A DNA stretch of 64,000 bases, from positions 1 to 64,000 of the forward strand of contig PMTV01000023.1 of the NCBI GenBank assembly GCA_003167215.1, read 5' to 3'. Origin of the DNA: Acidobacteriota bacterium. Its GTDB lineage: Bacteria > Acidobacteriota > Terriglobia > Acidiferrales > UBA7541. This document shows, in pieces, positions 26,334-35,221 of the stretch; positions within the stretch are counted from its first letter, which is position 1; each line of letters opens with the position of its first letter. The notes beneath the pieces were generated by a model. It saw nothing but the letters and a program-made list of their open reading frames with translations, was not told the DNA's origin and did not search any database. Position numbers and translations under genes: made by a program.

Positions 26334-26945
26334 ATGGCAACGGATCCAAACCGCCCTCGGTCGTCCGGCCCACGCGCTCTTGATGAGCACGCTCGCGACA
26401 ATCTGCGATTCATTCGCGAGACGATGGAACGGGCCAGCTCGTTCACCGCAGTTCCCGGCTGGGGAGGCGTGGCGATGGGCATTACTGCCCTCGGCGCTGC
26501 GGCGATTGCATCATCGCAAGCGTCGCCGATGGCTTGGCTACTGACCTGGATTACCGAAGCAGTTCTGGCAATCGCGATTGCCGGATGGACGACTTACTCG
26601 AAAGCGCGTGCGGCGGGATCATCGCTTTTCTCCGGGCCCGGCCGGCGATTTGTTTACAGTTTTGCGCCACCGCTGCTTGTAGGCGTGCTGCTTACGGCGC
26701 TGCAATTACGCACTGGGGTGGTAGGCGCGATTCCGGGTGAATGGCTGCTGCTGTATGGAACGGGAGTCGTCACCGGCGGGGCGTTTTCGATCCGCGTGGT
26801 GCCGTTGATGGGCTTGTGTTTCATGGTGCTCGGCGCCGTGGCGCTGTTCTGCCCGTGGAGCTGGGGCAATATTTTTCTGGCCGCCGGCTTCGGGGCGCTT
26901 CACATTATTTTTGGCGCAGTGATTGCGAGGAAATATGGCGGCTAA
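26334..26945 (+). CDS. conserved membrane protein paired with a winged-helix regulator
   Basis: About 203 residues. A polar N-terminus with DEHARDNLRFIRETMERASS precedes four to five membrane segments (GVAMGITALGAAAIASS, WLLTWITEAVLAIAIAG, FAPPLLVGVLLTALQL, MGLCFMVLGAVALFCPW, IFLAAGFGALHIIFGAVIA). No enzymatic motif is seen. The stop overlaps the next gene by 11 bp, and the two are almost certainly co-translated. Pairs of an integral membrane protein and a small winged-helix regulator of this type recur in acidobacteria, from general knowledge rather than a search; they may form a sensing unit. Confidence 0.75.
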   Translation: MATDPNRPRSSGPRALDEHARDNLRFIRETMERASSFTAVPGWGGVAMGITALGAAAIASSQASPMAWLLTWITEAVLAIAIAGWTTYSKARAAGSSLFSGPGRRFVYSFAPPLLVGVLLTALQLRTGVVGAIPGEWLLLYGTGVVTGGAFSIRVVPLMGLCFMVLGAVALFCPWSWGNIFLAAGFGALHIIFGAVIARKYGG

Positions 26946-27315
26946 ATTAGAGGCGTACCGAGCGGAGCGGGAAGAATCCCCGAAGAGGGGAGCATCTCGC
27001 GCGCGAACCGCGGAGACATCCGCTTCGGATCTGGATCGGCTGATCCACGAGCGCACGCGGCTCGCGATTGTAAGCGCGTTAGCGGTGAATACTTGTCTGG
27101 CTTTCAACGAGCTGAAGCAACTTGTGCGCGCGACGGACGGTAATCTGAGCGTTCACGCGCGCAAGCTAGAGGATGCAGGGTACGTCACCTGCACGAAGTC
27201 CTTCGCCGGGCGTCTTCCCAAGACTGAATATCGCCTTTCGGCAGCGGGCAGGCGCGCTCTGGAAAAATATCTGAACCACATGGAAGCTTTGATTCAAGCT
27301 ACACGGGAAGGTTAG
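26935..27315 (+). CDS. winged-helix transcriptional regulator
   Basis: About 126 residues. Core: SASDLDRLIHERTRLAIVSA, then AFNELKQLVRATDGNLSVH with the recognition helix, HARKLEDAGYVTCTKSFAGR, and the wing plus terminal helix (KTEYRLSAAGRRALEKYLNH). This is the MarR/ArsR-like winged-helix type called HTH_27/PadR-like in family databases. The ATG at 26935 overlaps the membrane-protein gene. It may repress this operon or the prenyltransferase gene that follows. Confidence 0.88.
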   Translation: MAAKLEAYRAEREESPKRGASRARTAETSASDLDRLIHERTRLAIVSALAVNTCLAFNELKQLVRATDGNLSVHARKLEDAGYVTCTKSFAGRLPKTEYRLSAAGRRALEKYLNHMEALIQATREG

Positions 27316-27343
27316 AAGCAGAAATTTTTTGGGCGCGAGCTTT

Positions 27344-28078
27344 ATGAATAAAAGTACATTGAAGATAGTCGATCATCCGAGACTTCACGTCGCTATTTTG
27401 CTGGATGGAAACGGCCGCTGGGCGGCCTCGCGAGGCCTGGCGCGTTCAGAAGGCCACCGTCGCGGGGTGGAAGCGGTTCGCCGCGTTGTGCGTGCGGCCC
27501 CGGCACTGGGCATCGGCACGCTCACGCTCTATGCATTCTCAGCTGACAATTGGGGGCGCCCCGCGAACGAGGTGGCGTCGCTGCTCGCGTTGTTGGAAGC
27601 GTTTTTCCGCAACGACGCTTCCAAGTGCGCTGCGGAAGGAATCCGGCTGCGTGTGATTGGACGGCGCGACCGCATTCCGCCTTCACTATCACAGGCAATC
27701 GAAGGTGCCGAGCGAGTCACGGCTTCCGGGCGCATTCTGGAATTGCGCATCGCGATAGATTACTCGGCGCGCGATTCCATACTGCGCGCCTCTTGCTGGA
27801 TGCTCTCAAGCCTGGAGATATCGGAGCGCGAGTTCGCGAAAAGGCTTGGCGAGGTTACGCATAGCACGGGCCCGGCGCTGGACGTGGATTTGCTAATTCG
27901 CACCGGGGGCGACCGCCGCCTGAGCGATTTCATGCTGTGGGAGTGCGCCTACGCGGAATTATTTTTTACGGCGCGAATGTGGCCGGAATTCGAAGCGGCG
28001 GATCTGGCCGCGGCAGTGGAAGATTTTCTGAAACGTGAGCGCCGCTTCGGAAAATTGCCGGAAGCCGCCGCAAGTTAG
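27344..28078 (+). CDS. uppS: cis-prenyltransferase, undecaprenyl-diphosphate-synthase-like
   Basis: About 244 residues. It extends farnesyl diphosphate with cis isoprene units to a lipid carrier for peptidoglycan and O-antigen sugars. All hallmarks are present: HVAILLDGNGRWAASRG (catalytic Asp), EGHRRGVEAV (His-Arg), FSADNWGRPANEV (Asn, Trp and Arg kept; Asp replaces the usual Glu), and LLIRTGGDRRLSDFMLWECA (both Arg and the Ser kept) with AYAELFF, whose Glu is the metal ligand. It follows the winged-helix gene by 28 bp. ATG at 27344 is used, TTG at 27329 is possible. Whether it is the main UppS or an extra paralogue cannot be told here. Confidence 0.9.
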   Translation: MNKSTLKIVDHPRLHVAILLDGNGRWAASRGLARSEGHRRGVEAVRRVVRAAPALGIGTLTLYAFSADNWGRPANEVASLLALLEAFFRNDASKCAAEGIRLRVIGRRDRIPPSLSQAIEGAERVTASGRILELRIAIDYSARDSILRASCWMLSSLEISEREFAKRLGEVTHSTGPALDVDLLIRTGGDRRLSDFMLWECAYAELFFTARMWPEFEAADLAAAVEDFLKRERRFGKLPEAAAS

Positions 28079-28169
28079 CAGCCGGCAAGTTTTCAAGCCG
28101 CTGGTATTGAAACGAACGCTCGACGTGGCAGCCAAGCCACCGAACAAAACTTTCTAAGGCAGACCGACA

Positions 28170-28922
28170 ATGGAAGCAAAACAATTAGCTGCGGTGGTGG
28201 GGATTCTCTCGTTCCTTGGAACTGTTGCCGTGCTGGCGGCGGTGGTTAGTGCGATTGTGTTGTCGAAATTCTTGAGAGAAGAACGGCTATCGCATTGGAG
28301 CGGAGCAGTCTCGGTCTGGCTCTTAGGAGGTCGCGGCGTAACACGGAAACTGGGTGCAGGTGCGACTTTGTTGCTCGTTTTGTATGCGACAGTGTTAATC
28401 GGCGCCTCGGCAGCAAGCCATGAATGGGCGCTTTCGCCCGGAGAAGAGAAATACTTCTGCGAGATTGATTGCCATTTGGCGTACTCCGTTGCAGGAATAG
28501 AGCAGGTCCAGACGCTGGGCACCGGCTCAAACCAGATAGCGGCCAAAGGAACGTTTTTCGTCGTGAAGCTTCGCACCCGATTTGACGAACACACCATTTC
28601 GCCGCGCCGGGGCGACTCGCCCCTTACACCTTCGCCGCGCGCGGTAACTCTCGTCGACGGCCAAGGCCATGAATATCCGGTTTCTCGCGATGCGCAACAA
28701 GCGCTCGAAACTTCTCTCGCCGGCCGCTGGACTCCCCTGACAAACGCACTTCGTCCCGGCGAGTCTTATTTGACTCCGCTCGTCTTCGAACTTCCATCCG
28801 GTGCCAGCGGACTGAAGCTCTTGATCGCGAGCCCGACTCAACCAGAATGGCTCGGCCGTGTCTTGATCGGCGATGAAGGCAGTATCCTGCACAAGAAAGT
28901 CTATTTGCGCTTGGAGAGCTGA
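28170..28922 (+). CDS. membrane-anchored hypothetical protein with an immunoglobulin-like C-terminus
   Basis: About 250 residues. There are two hydrophobic segments (residues ~6-30, AAVVGILSFLGTVAVLAAVV; and 62-80, LGAGATLLLVLYATVLIGAS), then an exported part with CEIDCHLAYSVAGIE. A beta-rich region follows (FFVVKLRTRFDEHTIS, AVTLVDGQGHEYPVSRDAQ, PGESYLTPLVFELPSGASG). The latter resembles DUF4352-type telokin-like domains that sit on lipoproteins, though the match is weak. It is the last gene of the run that starts at 26334. Confidence 0.6.
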   Translation: MEAKQLAAVVGILSFLGTVAVLAAVVSAIVLSKFLREERLSHWSGAVSVWLLGGRGVTRKLGAGATLLLVLYATVLIGASAASHEWALSPGEEKYFCEIDCHLAYSVAGIEQVQTLGTGSNQIAAKGTFFVVKLRTRFDEHTISPRRGDSPLTPSPRAVTLVDGQGHEYPVSRDAQQALETSLAGRWTPLTNALRPGESYLTPLVFELPSGASGLKLLIASPTQPEWLGRVLIGDEGSILHKKVYLRLES

Positions 28923-28945
28923 AGCGTTCGCAGGAAAAGTTAATC

Positions 28946-29392
28946 TTAGGTTCGTCGGCGGGATCGAGCCATCTCGAAGGCTCTTTTGATCACGCGCATG
29001 GCGGCGGGCGTGAGCGAAAATCGAGCTAGCTCTTCTTCGAAGGACCAGGCGACATCGACGACATCGCTTCCTGCACGCGCGACGCCGCTCATCGCTTCAC
29101 ACAGATAATCCAAAATTACAAAATGATAGCGCCACTTGCCATCCGCGTCCGGCATGATGCGCTCGAACGCTTCGATCAAATCGCCCACGCGCACTTCGAG
29201 ACCCGTTTCCTCCTGAAGTTCGCGGCGTACCCCGTCGCGCAGAGCTTCTCCTAATTCAAGCATGCCTCCTGGAATGGACCACTCGCCTTCCAGCGGCGGG
29301 CCGCCGCGGCGAATCAGCAACACGCGATTCTCTGCGATCACGACCCCGCCGACGCCCACGAGCGGACGCTCGGGATATTCTCGACTAGTCAC
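28946..29392 (-). CDS. NUDIX hydrolase
   Basis: About 148 residues. The complete NUDIX box is present at residues ~42-65: GGMLELGEALRDGVRREL then QEETGLEV, with the Glu pair that binds metal. The flanking strands (LVGVGGVVIAENRVLLIRRG, WRYHFVILDYLCEAM) fit the ADP-ribose/MutT-like fold. It hydrolyses a nucleoside diphosphate linked to another group; the substrate is not determined. The likely start codon is GTG at 29392. It ends 23 bp from the convergent upstream gene. Confidence 0.93.
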   Translation of the reverse strand: MTSREYPERPLVGVGGVVIAENRVLLIRRGGPPLEGEWSIPGGMLELGEALRDGVRRELQEETGLEVRVGDLIEAFERIMPDADGKWRYHFVILDYLCEAMSGVARAGSDVVDVAWSFEEELARFSLTPAAMRVIKRAFEMARSRRRT

Positions 29393-29481
29393 TTTTAGAT
29401 GTTCCCCCGCTCAAAAGCTTGACACTGGCGTTATATAATACGCTCCCCGGTGGAAGCGGGCCTTAGGAAGGAGAGAAATCA

Positions 29482-29712
29482 GTGACCAGATGTCCCGAAT
29501 GCGACGCCGAAATTGATTTGGACGAAGACGAAGTGGAAGAAGGCGAAATCCTGAGCTGCCATGAGTGCGATGCCGAGCTTGAGGTGACGCAAACTCATCC
29601 TGTTCATCTCATCGTGATTTCTGAAGACGAAGATGAGGAAGAAGACGAAGAAGAGGATTCGGACGAAAAGGCCGTCGTCGAGGAAGAAGAAGAGGAAGAA
29701 GAGGCGGAATAA
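29482..29712 (+). CDS. LysW-like zinc-ribbon protein with long acidic tail
   Basis: About 76 residues. The first 45 match LysW-type carriers and zinc ribbons: CPEC at 4-7, CHEC at 26-29, and AELEVTQTHPVHLIV, the strand after the second Cys pair. LysW of amino-adipate/lysine synthesis ends in a conserved EDWGE whose terminal Glu is loaded. Here the tail is instead 28 residues of nearly pure Glu and Asp (EDEDEEEDEEEDSDEK, EEEEEEEEAE), so it may not act as the carrier. GTG start after AAGGAG at about 9 bases. No lysine-synthesis gene is near. It is a stand-alone gene with a strongly acidic C-terminus. Confidence 0.75.
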   Translation: MTRCPECDAEIDLDEDEVEEGEILSCHECDAELEVTQTHPVHLIVISEDEDEEEDEEEDSDEKAVVEEEEEEEEAE

Positions 29713-29879
29713 TTGTCGTTCAGTTTCTCGACGGGATTTTTTCCCTTCGTTTCGGTTTGCTTTGCCCGGATCGCAGAGGTTCGATGATTCCGACCTATTT
29801 CCAAAGACTCTGTGTACTCTTTTCATCGACCACGCGCATGTCCGCGGAAAACAGCGGCGGCCCGTGGAAGGATAGGAAC

Positions 29880-30263
29880 TTGACAACCTGCCGTATTCCG
29901 CGCCTCGCGCTTTTTATTCTGCTGATGTTTCTCACGGCTCTTCCGGCTTCCGCACAGCAAACCAAAGACCAAAAGAAGGCCGAAGCGCAGCTCCGCACGG
30001 TGCACGGACTGGTGGAGAACAAAGACGAAGACCCGGTTCCGGCAAGCGTAGTCTATCTGCTGAATGTGAAAACGCTGGCAGTGAGGACTTCTTTTGCCGA
30101 TGAGAAGGGCCTTTACCGCTTTAGCGGACTCGATCCGAATGTGGACTATGAAATCCACGCCGAACATGAAGACATGACGTCTTCCACTCGCACTATTTCA
30201 AGCTTCGATTCACGCCGCGATATTGAAGTGAATTTGAAAGTGTCCCGCCAAAAAAAACAGTAA
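29880..30263 (+). CDS. exported carboxypeptidase-regulatory-like domain protein
   Basis: About 127 residues. It is read from a TTG whose upstream AAGGATAGG is the best ribosome binding site; an ATG at 29838 is the alternative. Signal peptide CRIPRLALFILLMFLTALPA followed by ASAQ. The mature part is one beta-sandwich of the CarboxypepD_reg type: VHGLVENKDEDPVPASVVYL, VRTSFADEKGLYRFSGLDP and VDYEIHAEHEDMTSST. These domains are often surface or TonB-receptor accessories in acidobacteria. Alone here, without a partner domain; function unknown. Confidence 0.7.
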   Translation: MTTCRIPRLALFILLMFLTALPASAQQTKDQKKAEAQLRTVHGLVENKDEDPVPASVVYLLNVKTLAVRTSFADEKGLYRFSGLDPNVDYEIHAEHEDMTSSTRTISSFDSRRDIEVNLKVSRQKKQ

Positions 30264-30487
30264 GCAGCAACTCTTGGTCGATTTTTCAAGCGGCGGCTCA
30301 CGTAAGCGGATTTGGCGCCATCCAGCGCGCTCCGCCGGGCAGCGCTTCAAACTCTACCGATGCTTACGAGGGATCGCCTTCTTGCGTGCAACGATGTTGA
30401 AGATTCGACTGAGGAGTGGGATGCTATTCTCGTCTCTTGCTCGTCCGGTGGTTTCTGTAACGCGAAAATCCCACGGAGGAAGTTCCT

Positions 30488-31276
30488 ATGAAAATTCGCA
30501 GCGGAATTCTGATAGCGAGCGTGATCGCGCTTTTTGCCATTGTTTTGGCTGGCGCGACTCCGGCTCTCGCGCAAGAACATCCGGCCGGCGGGACCCCTCA
30601 CTGGAGTTACGCCGGCCCCGACGGCCCGGAGCATTGGGGCGACCTGGACCCGAGCTTTGCCGCCTGCAAGAGCGGCCAGCGCCAGTCGCCCATCGACATC
30701 CAAGATGCAAAGCCGGCGGATCTGAAGGCGATCAAATTCGATTACAAGCTCGCCCCGATGAAAATTATCAACAATGGCCATACGATCCTCATTCGTTATG
30801 AAGCAGGGAGCAGCATTACTGTGGACGGCAAGCAATATCAGCTCGTACAGTTTCATTTTCATCATCCGAGCGAGGAAGAAATAAATGGCCAGAAATTCGA
30901 CATGGTTCTTCATCTGGTCCACGTGCATGCGGATGGAAGCGCCGTGGCCATCGCCGTCCTGCTGAAGAGCGGCAATGAGAACCCCCTGATTCGAGACATC
31001 TGGAGCCACATCCCGAAGGAAACCGGCAAAGAAGCCGAGTTCAAGAAAGTTATGATCAACGCCGCCGATTTGCTGCCGGCCGATCAGAATTACTTCACCT
31101 TTGACGGATCGCTTACAATCCCGCCGTGCAGCGATGTGAAGTGGTTCGTCTTGAAAACTCCCGTGGAGCTTTCCCCGGCACAGATCGCAGCGTTCGCAAG
31201 AATGTATCCGGATAACGCCCGCCCCATTCAGCCCACGAACGGCCGAAAGATCGAGGAGAGCAATTTCACGAAGTAA
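30488..31276 (+). CDS. exported alpha-carbonic anhydrase, divergent active site
   Basis: About 262 residues, periplasmic: signal peptide SVIALFAIVLAGATPALAQE. It interconverts carbon dioxide and bicarbonate. Zinc ligands are His123 and His125 (QFHFHHPSEE) and His142 (LHLVH). The proton-shuttle NNGH is at 95-98, and two Cys (residue 60 and in PPCSD) can form the usual disulfide. Deviations: the position of the conserved Glu before the third zinc His is Val140 (MVLHLVH instead of E-LHLVH), and the loop reads LTIPPCSDVKW, with Ile where the second Thr of TTPP is expected. Activity may be low or altered. Ribosome binding site GGAGGAA. It stands alone, 37 bp before the DPP-IV-like gene. Confidence 0.92.
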   Translation: MKIRSGILIASVIALFAIVLAGATPALAQEHPAGGTPHWSYAGPDGPEHWGDLDPSFAACKSGQRQSPIDIQDAKPADLKAIKFDYKLAPMKIINNGHTILIRYEAGSSITVDGKQYQLVQFHFHHPSEEEINGQKFDMVLHLVHVHADGSAVAIAVLLKSGNENPLIRDIWSHIPKETGKEAEFKKVMINAADLLPADQNYFTFDGSLTIPPCSDVKWFVLKTPVELSPAQIAAFARMYPDNARPIQPTNGRKIEESNFTK

Positions 31277-31313
31277 GAAGCCAATCCTGCAAAAATCAAA
31301 ACAGGGGGCGTGC

Positions 31314-33686
31314 ATGCGTTCTGCCGACGCAAAGTTGATTAGAAACACTATGCCCATGTTCGCGCAGCGACTTTTTTTCCTGATTATTCTCTCGGCCTTC
31401 TCTGTGTTCCACACTGCACCTGCCTTTGCCCAGAATGTACCCGCGGCTTCCCCCATCTCGGCGGACTCTGACAAGCTGCTCCATCGCATGTTTGCTTCCA
31501 CGGATTTCGAGGTGAGGAATTTCGGCCCGGCGCGATGGCTGGATGGTGGCGATTTTTATACGACCGTGGAGCGCTCGGCGGATAGTAAAGATGCACAGGA
31601 AATCGTGCGATATGAAACGGCAACGGGAAAACGCGAAGTTTTTGTATCCGACGCGAAACTGATTCCCGCGGGCGCGAAAACTCCGCTGGCGATTGAGGAT
31701 TATTCCTGGTCCAAGGACAAGAACCGCTTGCTGATCTATACCAATTCGGCCCCCGTTTGGCGACAAAATACGCGAGGTGATTATTGGGTGCTCGAGCTGA
31801 AGTCCGGCGCGCTAAGGAAACTTGGCGGTGATGCACCTCCTTCTTCGCTGATGTTTGCGAAATTCTCACCTGATGGCACGAAGGTCGCCTACGTTCGCGC
31901 CAACAATATTTATGTTGAGGATATCGTTTCGAGCAAAATACTGCCGCTGACCACCGACGGCTCAGGGACGTTGATCAATGGCACATCCGACTGGGTGTAC
32001 GAGGAGGAGCTCGACGTTCGCGACGGATTTCGCTGGAGTCCCGACGGGCATTACGTTGCGTACTGGCAATTTGACACGCGAGGCGTGGAGATTTTTCGAC
32101 TGATATACAACCTCGGAGCCCCACACGAAATCGTCAGCGGCTTTCCGTATCCGGGGCTGGGTCGCTACCCTTCCATCCTTGATATCGCGTATCCAATTCC
32201 GGGAACCACGAACTCGTCGGTGCGTGTGGGTGTGGTAGACGTCGAAGGCGGCGCCACGCGCTGGATGCTGGTCCCTGGCGACCCGCGCGACAACTACATT
32301 GCTCGAATGGATTGGGCCGGAAATTCGAACGAGCTGGCGATCGAGCATTTGAATCGTTTGCAGAATACGAATGATGTTCTGCTCGCCGATCGCGCCAGCG
32401 GCACGGTTCGCTCGATTTTTCAAGACTACGATGCAGCCTGGGTTGACGTGATGCCGGAAATCACCTGGCTTCATAACGGCGCCGATTTTCTCTGGCTCAG
32501 CGAACGGGACGGCTGGCGACATGCGTATCTGGTTTCTCGCGACGGAAGCCGCGTGCAACTGATTACGCACGGGAATTTCGACGTGATCGACCTTGGCCCC
32601 GCCGACGAAAAGGGCGGCTGGCTTTACTTCAGCGCGTCTCCAGACAATGCCACGCAGCATTACCTTTATCGGGCTCGGCTCGATGGTTCTGGAGATGCGG
32701 AGCGAGTAAGTCCATCCAATTTATCCGGAACGCACGATTACGACATTTCTCCCGATACCCGCTGGGCTTTCCACCAGTATTCCCGAGCCGACGTAACGCC
32801 CGTCACCGATCTTGTAGAACTCCCCGCTCATCGTTCCGCGAGAGTATTAGAAGATAATGCCGCCCTTCGCGCAAATGCTTCAGTGCTTCTCAGCGCTCCG
32901 ACCGAATTCTTCAAGGTTGATATAGGCGACGGCGTCACGTTGGACGGCTGGATGATGAAGCCGCCTCATTTTGATCCCGCGAAGAAATATCCGCTTCTCG
33001 TTTTTGTGTATGGGGAGCCTGCCGCGCAAACCGTGCTCGACGAGTGGGCAGCGGGGAATTATTTTCAGCGCGTCGCAGCCGCTGCCGGATACGTGGTTGT
33101 CAGCTTCGACAATCGTGGCACACCTGCACCAAAAGGACGGGCTTGGCGAAAAATCGTTTACGGCGCGATTCAGCCCGTTATCGTCAAGGATCAGACAGCC
33201 GCACTTCAGGCATTCCTGCGCGCTCATCCGTTCGCAGACGCATCGCGCGTTGCCCTGTGGGGATGGAGCGGCGGCGCTACCAGCACACTGAATCTAATGT
33301 TTCGAGCTCCGGATTTGTACCAGGTGGGAATGGCCGTAGCGCCGGTTCCCGATTTGCGACTCTACGACACGATTTATCAAGAACGCTATATGGGATTGCC
33401 GTTGCAAAACGTGGAAGGCTATCGGAACAGTTCAGCCATTAATTTTGCCGAGGGGTTGAGGGGAAACCTGCTGATCGTCCACGGTTCAGGCGATGACAAC
33501 GTGCATTACGCAGGATCGGAGCTGCTGCTCAATCGTTTGATTGAACTCGACAAGCCCGTGGATTTTATGGAATATCCGAATCGCACACACGCTATTTACG
33601 AGGGCTCCGGAACCAGACTGCATCTGTACAGCCTCTTGCTGCGTTACCTCGAGGAGCACATTCCACCCGCGCCAGTTAGCCCTTAA
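31314..33686 (+). CDS. exported dipeptidyl-peptidase-IV-like serine peptidase (S9)
   Basis: About 790 residues. An alternative Met at residue 13 begins a clean signal peptide (MPMFAQRLFFLIILSAF). An eight-bladed propeller (residues ~40-540) contains the DPP-IV Glu pair motif DWVYEEELDVRDGFRWSPDG, which binds the substrate N-terminus. The C-terminal alpha/beta-hydrolase has Ser652 in LWGWSGGATST (GWSGG in place of the usual GWSYGG), Asp about 729 in HGSGDDNVHY and His about 760 in NRTHAIYEG. It probably removes N-terminal dipeptides ending in Pro/Ala in the periplasm. It ends 29 bp from the convergent Ntn-hydrolase gene. Confidence 0.93.
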   Translation: MRSADAKLIRNTMPMFAQRLFFLIILSAFSVFHTAPAFAQNVPAASPISADSDKLLHRMFASTDFEVRNFGPARWLDGGDFYTTVERSADSKDAQEIVRYETATGKREVFVSDAKLIPAGAKTPLAIEDYSWSKDKNRLLIYTNSAPVWRQNTRGDYWVLELKSGALRKLGGDAPPSSLMFAKFSPDGTKVAYVRANNIYVEDIVSSKILPLTTDGSGTLINGTSDWVYEEELDVRDGFRWSPDGHYVAYWQFDTRGVEIFRLIYNLGAPHEIVSGFPYPGLGRYPSILDIAYPIPGTTNSSVRVGVVDVEGGATRWMLVPGDPRDNYIARMDWAGNSNELAIEHLNRLQNTNDVLLADRASGTVRSIFQDYDAAWVDVMPEITWLHNGADFLWLSERDGWRHAYLVSRDGSRVQLITHGNFDVIDLGPADEKGGWLYFSASPDNATQHYLYRARLDGSGDAERVSPSNLSGTHDYDISPDTRWAFHQYSRADVTPVTDLVELPAHRSARVLEDNAALRANASVLLSAPTEFFKVDIGDGVTLDGWMMKPPHFDPAKKYPLLVFVYGEPAAQTVLDEWAAGNYFQRVAAAAGYVVVSFDNRGTPAPKGRAWRKIVYGAIQPVIVKDQTAALQAFLRAHPFADASRVALWGWSGGATSTLNLMFRAPDLYQVGMAVAPVPDLRLYDTIYQERYMGLPLQNVEGYRNSSAINFAEGLRGNLLIVHGSGDDNVHYAGSELLLNRLIELDKPVDFMEYPNRTHAIYEGSGTRLHLYSLLLRYLEEHIPPAPVSP

Positions 33687-33715
33687 AAAACAGGCTTATC
33701 TGCCGCTGAAAGTGA

Positions 33716-35221
33716 CTATTTCTCGGCCGAATCTTCGCTCGGAGCATGCTCGCCCGAGCGAAATTGCGTCCATGGACCGGCGTTCATATCGATCAGTACG
33801 CTCGACTGCCACGAATATTCCGGATGCGCTTCCAGGAATGGCCGAGCTTTGAAATCCGTTCCGCACGGATGGCCGATGCGCGCGATAAAAGTCATGGATT
33901 CCGCCATGTGGCTGTCCATCACTTTTCCTTCTACAGCTCCCGACGGATTGTATGGAAACTTCGCGAAACCCGGATCCCCCTCGGTAGCCACATCGCCGTG
34001 GCCACAAAGTGTGCGCCGGTTGGGGCCTGTTTTCTTGGTGTAAGCATCGTAATGGTCGGCAAGAAAGGCTTGCGCCAGCGTCGTGTCGATTTTTCCCTGA
34101 TTCGCGGCCATCAATTCATCCCAGCGGATATGGCGAGCGTTCGCTGAAGAGGCGGCATTGGAAGGGTCGAAAGTTGTTTCGTCTTTCAGAACAGCGGGAT
34201 CGCTTGCAAAATTTGAACCGGCATAATAGCCGTCCTTGGTGCGCCATACTTTGGAATGCAGAAGACCCAGCTCGAACCGCGCAATCTCGCCCGTTTTGCG
34301 GTCCGCCAACAGCCAGTCGTTGGCGTAGCCGCCGTTGTTCCCGTCGAGCATGATTTTCACGTACTCGTCGATCGAGCCGGCGTACTGCATGGCCTTGCGC
34401 GCGCGGACAAATTCCGGCTTTCCATTGGGGTTCCAGCCGTGGAAATCGGTGATGGTCGTCTCGGTGAACATCAGGCCATCCGAATTTACGCCGAAATCGT
34501 CGTCACTCACGATTACGCCTGGAAATCCGTCCATAAGCATGCGGTAGCCTTGTTGCGGGGTGATATCAAAGATAATTTTCCAGCGCGCGCCTTGCAAGTA
34601 ACTCGTCCAGTTGTTGTGCGCCATCACGATCTGGTGGTCCTTGGTGTAACTGCCCGTAGCCACGAAAGCGCTGCAATGCTCGGCGCCCGGTTTCGAAGGA
34701 GGCTTTGCACCCTGCGTCTGTTCGTCCAGCCAGGGTACGTAGTAGTCGGGCAATTCCATGAACGCATTCATGGCTACGATATCGTCCAGATCGAGTTTGT
34801 ATTTTTGCGCCTGTAAGCCGTCAACGATTCCTTGGAGTTCCGACTGATATTCCACATCAATCTTTGGCCAGAGCATTTGATGCGCGGAGCGGCGGAAGAA
34901 ACTCCAGTCCCGCTTGGAAGTGTGCGTCATTTCCACGCTCACGGCGGCAAATGCGTCCGAAATTTCCGGCGCAAGCAGGTAGCCATGTTGGTAGCCGATG
35001 TCGTGAGGCGAGCCTTCCAAGTGGACGTAAATCCAGCCCCCACGCTCGAACCGGTACGCTTTCGATAGAATCGCATCGCTGGAGTTGCGCTGGCCGAGCG
35101 CCACAGGCGCACCCGCGTTTGCGCCAGCGGATCTGGAATCCAGAAAGCTCGGCGTGGCAATCAGCGCAATCCCCAACACAAATAGCGTGACGCCCGGAAT
35201 GCGGTTCCTGTAACAACTCAT
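33716..35221 (-). CDS. exported phospholipase-B-like/C45 Ntn hydrolase
   Basis: About 501 residues. Signal peptide (residues ~8-25, PGVTLFVLGIALIATPSF). Then an Ntn-hydrolase core: the region VHLEGSPHDIGYQHGYLLAPEI, described here by position 66-87, and the nucleophile Cys183 in GAEHCSAFVATGSYTK with the following HNNWTSYL. A long insertion (residues 300-400) and a C-terminal SHMAESMTFIARIGHPCG that resembles phospholipase-B-like proteins follow. The N-terminal Cys would normally be freed by autocatalytic cleavage. Substrate unknown, acyl-amide or lipid bonds likely. Good ribosome binding site (AAGGAG). Alternative family name: acyl-CoA:6-APA acyltransferase. Confidence 0.8.
   Translation of the reverse strand: MSCYRNRIPGVTLFVLGIALIATPSFLDSRSAGANAGAPVALGQRNSSDAILSKAYRFERGGWIYVHLEGSPHDIGYQHGYLLAPEISDAFAAVSVEMTHTSKRDWSFFRRSAHQMLWPKIDVEYQSELQGIVDGLQAQKYKLDLDDIVAMNAFMELPDYYVPWLDEQTQGAKPPSKPGAEHCSAFVATGSYTKDHQIVMAHNNWTSYLQGARWKIIFDITPQQGYRMLMDGFPGVIVSDDDFGVNSDGLMFTETTITDFHGWNPNGKPEFVRARKAMQYAGSIDEYVKIMLDGNNGGYANDWLLADRKTGEIARFELGLLHSKVWRTKDGYYAGSNFASDPAVLKDETTFDPSNAASSANARHIRWDELMAANQGKIDTTLAQAFLADHYDAYTKKTGPNRRTLCGHGDVATEGDPGFAKFPYNPSGAVEGKVMDSHMAESMTFIARIGHPCGTDFKARPFLEAHPEYSWQSSVLIDMNAGPWTQFRSGEHAPSEDSAEK

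Noticed and set aside
29419-29440. TTGACA and TATAAT hexamers upstream of the zinc-ribbon gene
   Set aside because: The two hexamers are only about 9 bases apart, too close for a standard promoter; I could not pair either with a proper partner.
30347-31501. Minus-strand frame of about 384 residues opposite the carbonic anhydrase
   Set aside because: Antisense shadow; the plus strand carries a full carbonic anhydrase with signal peptide and zinc ligands.
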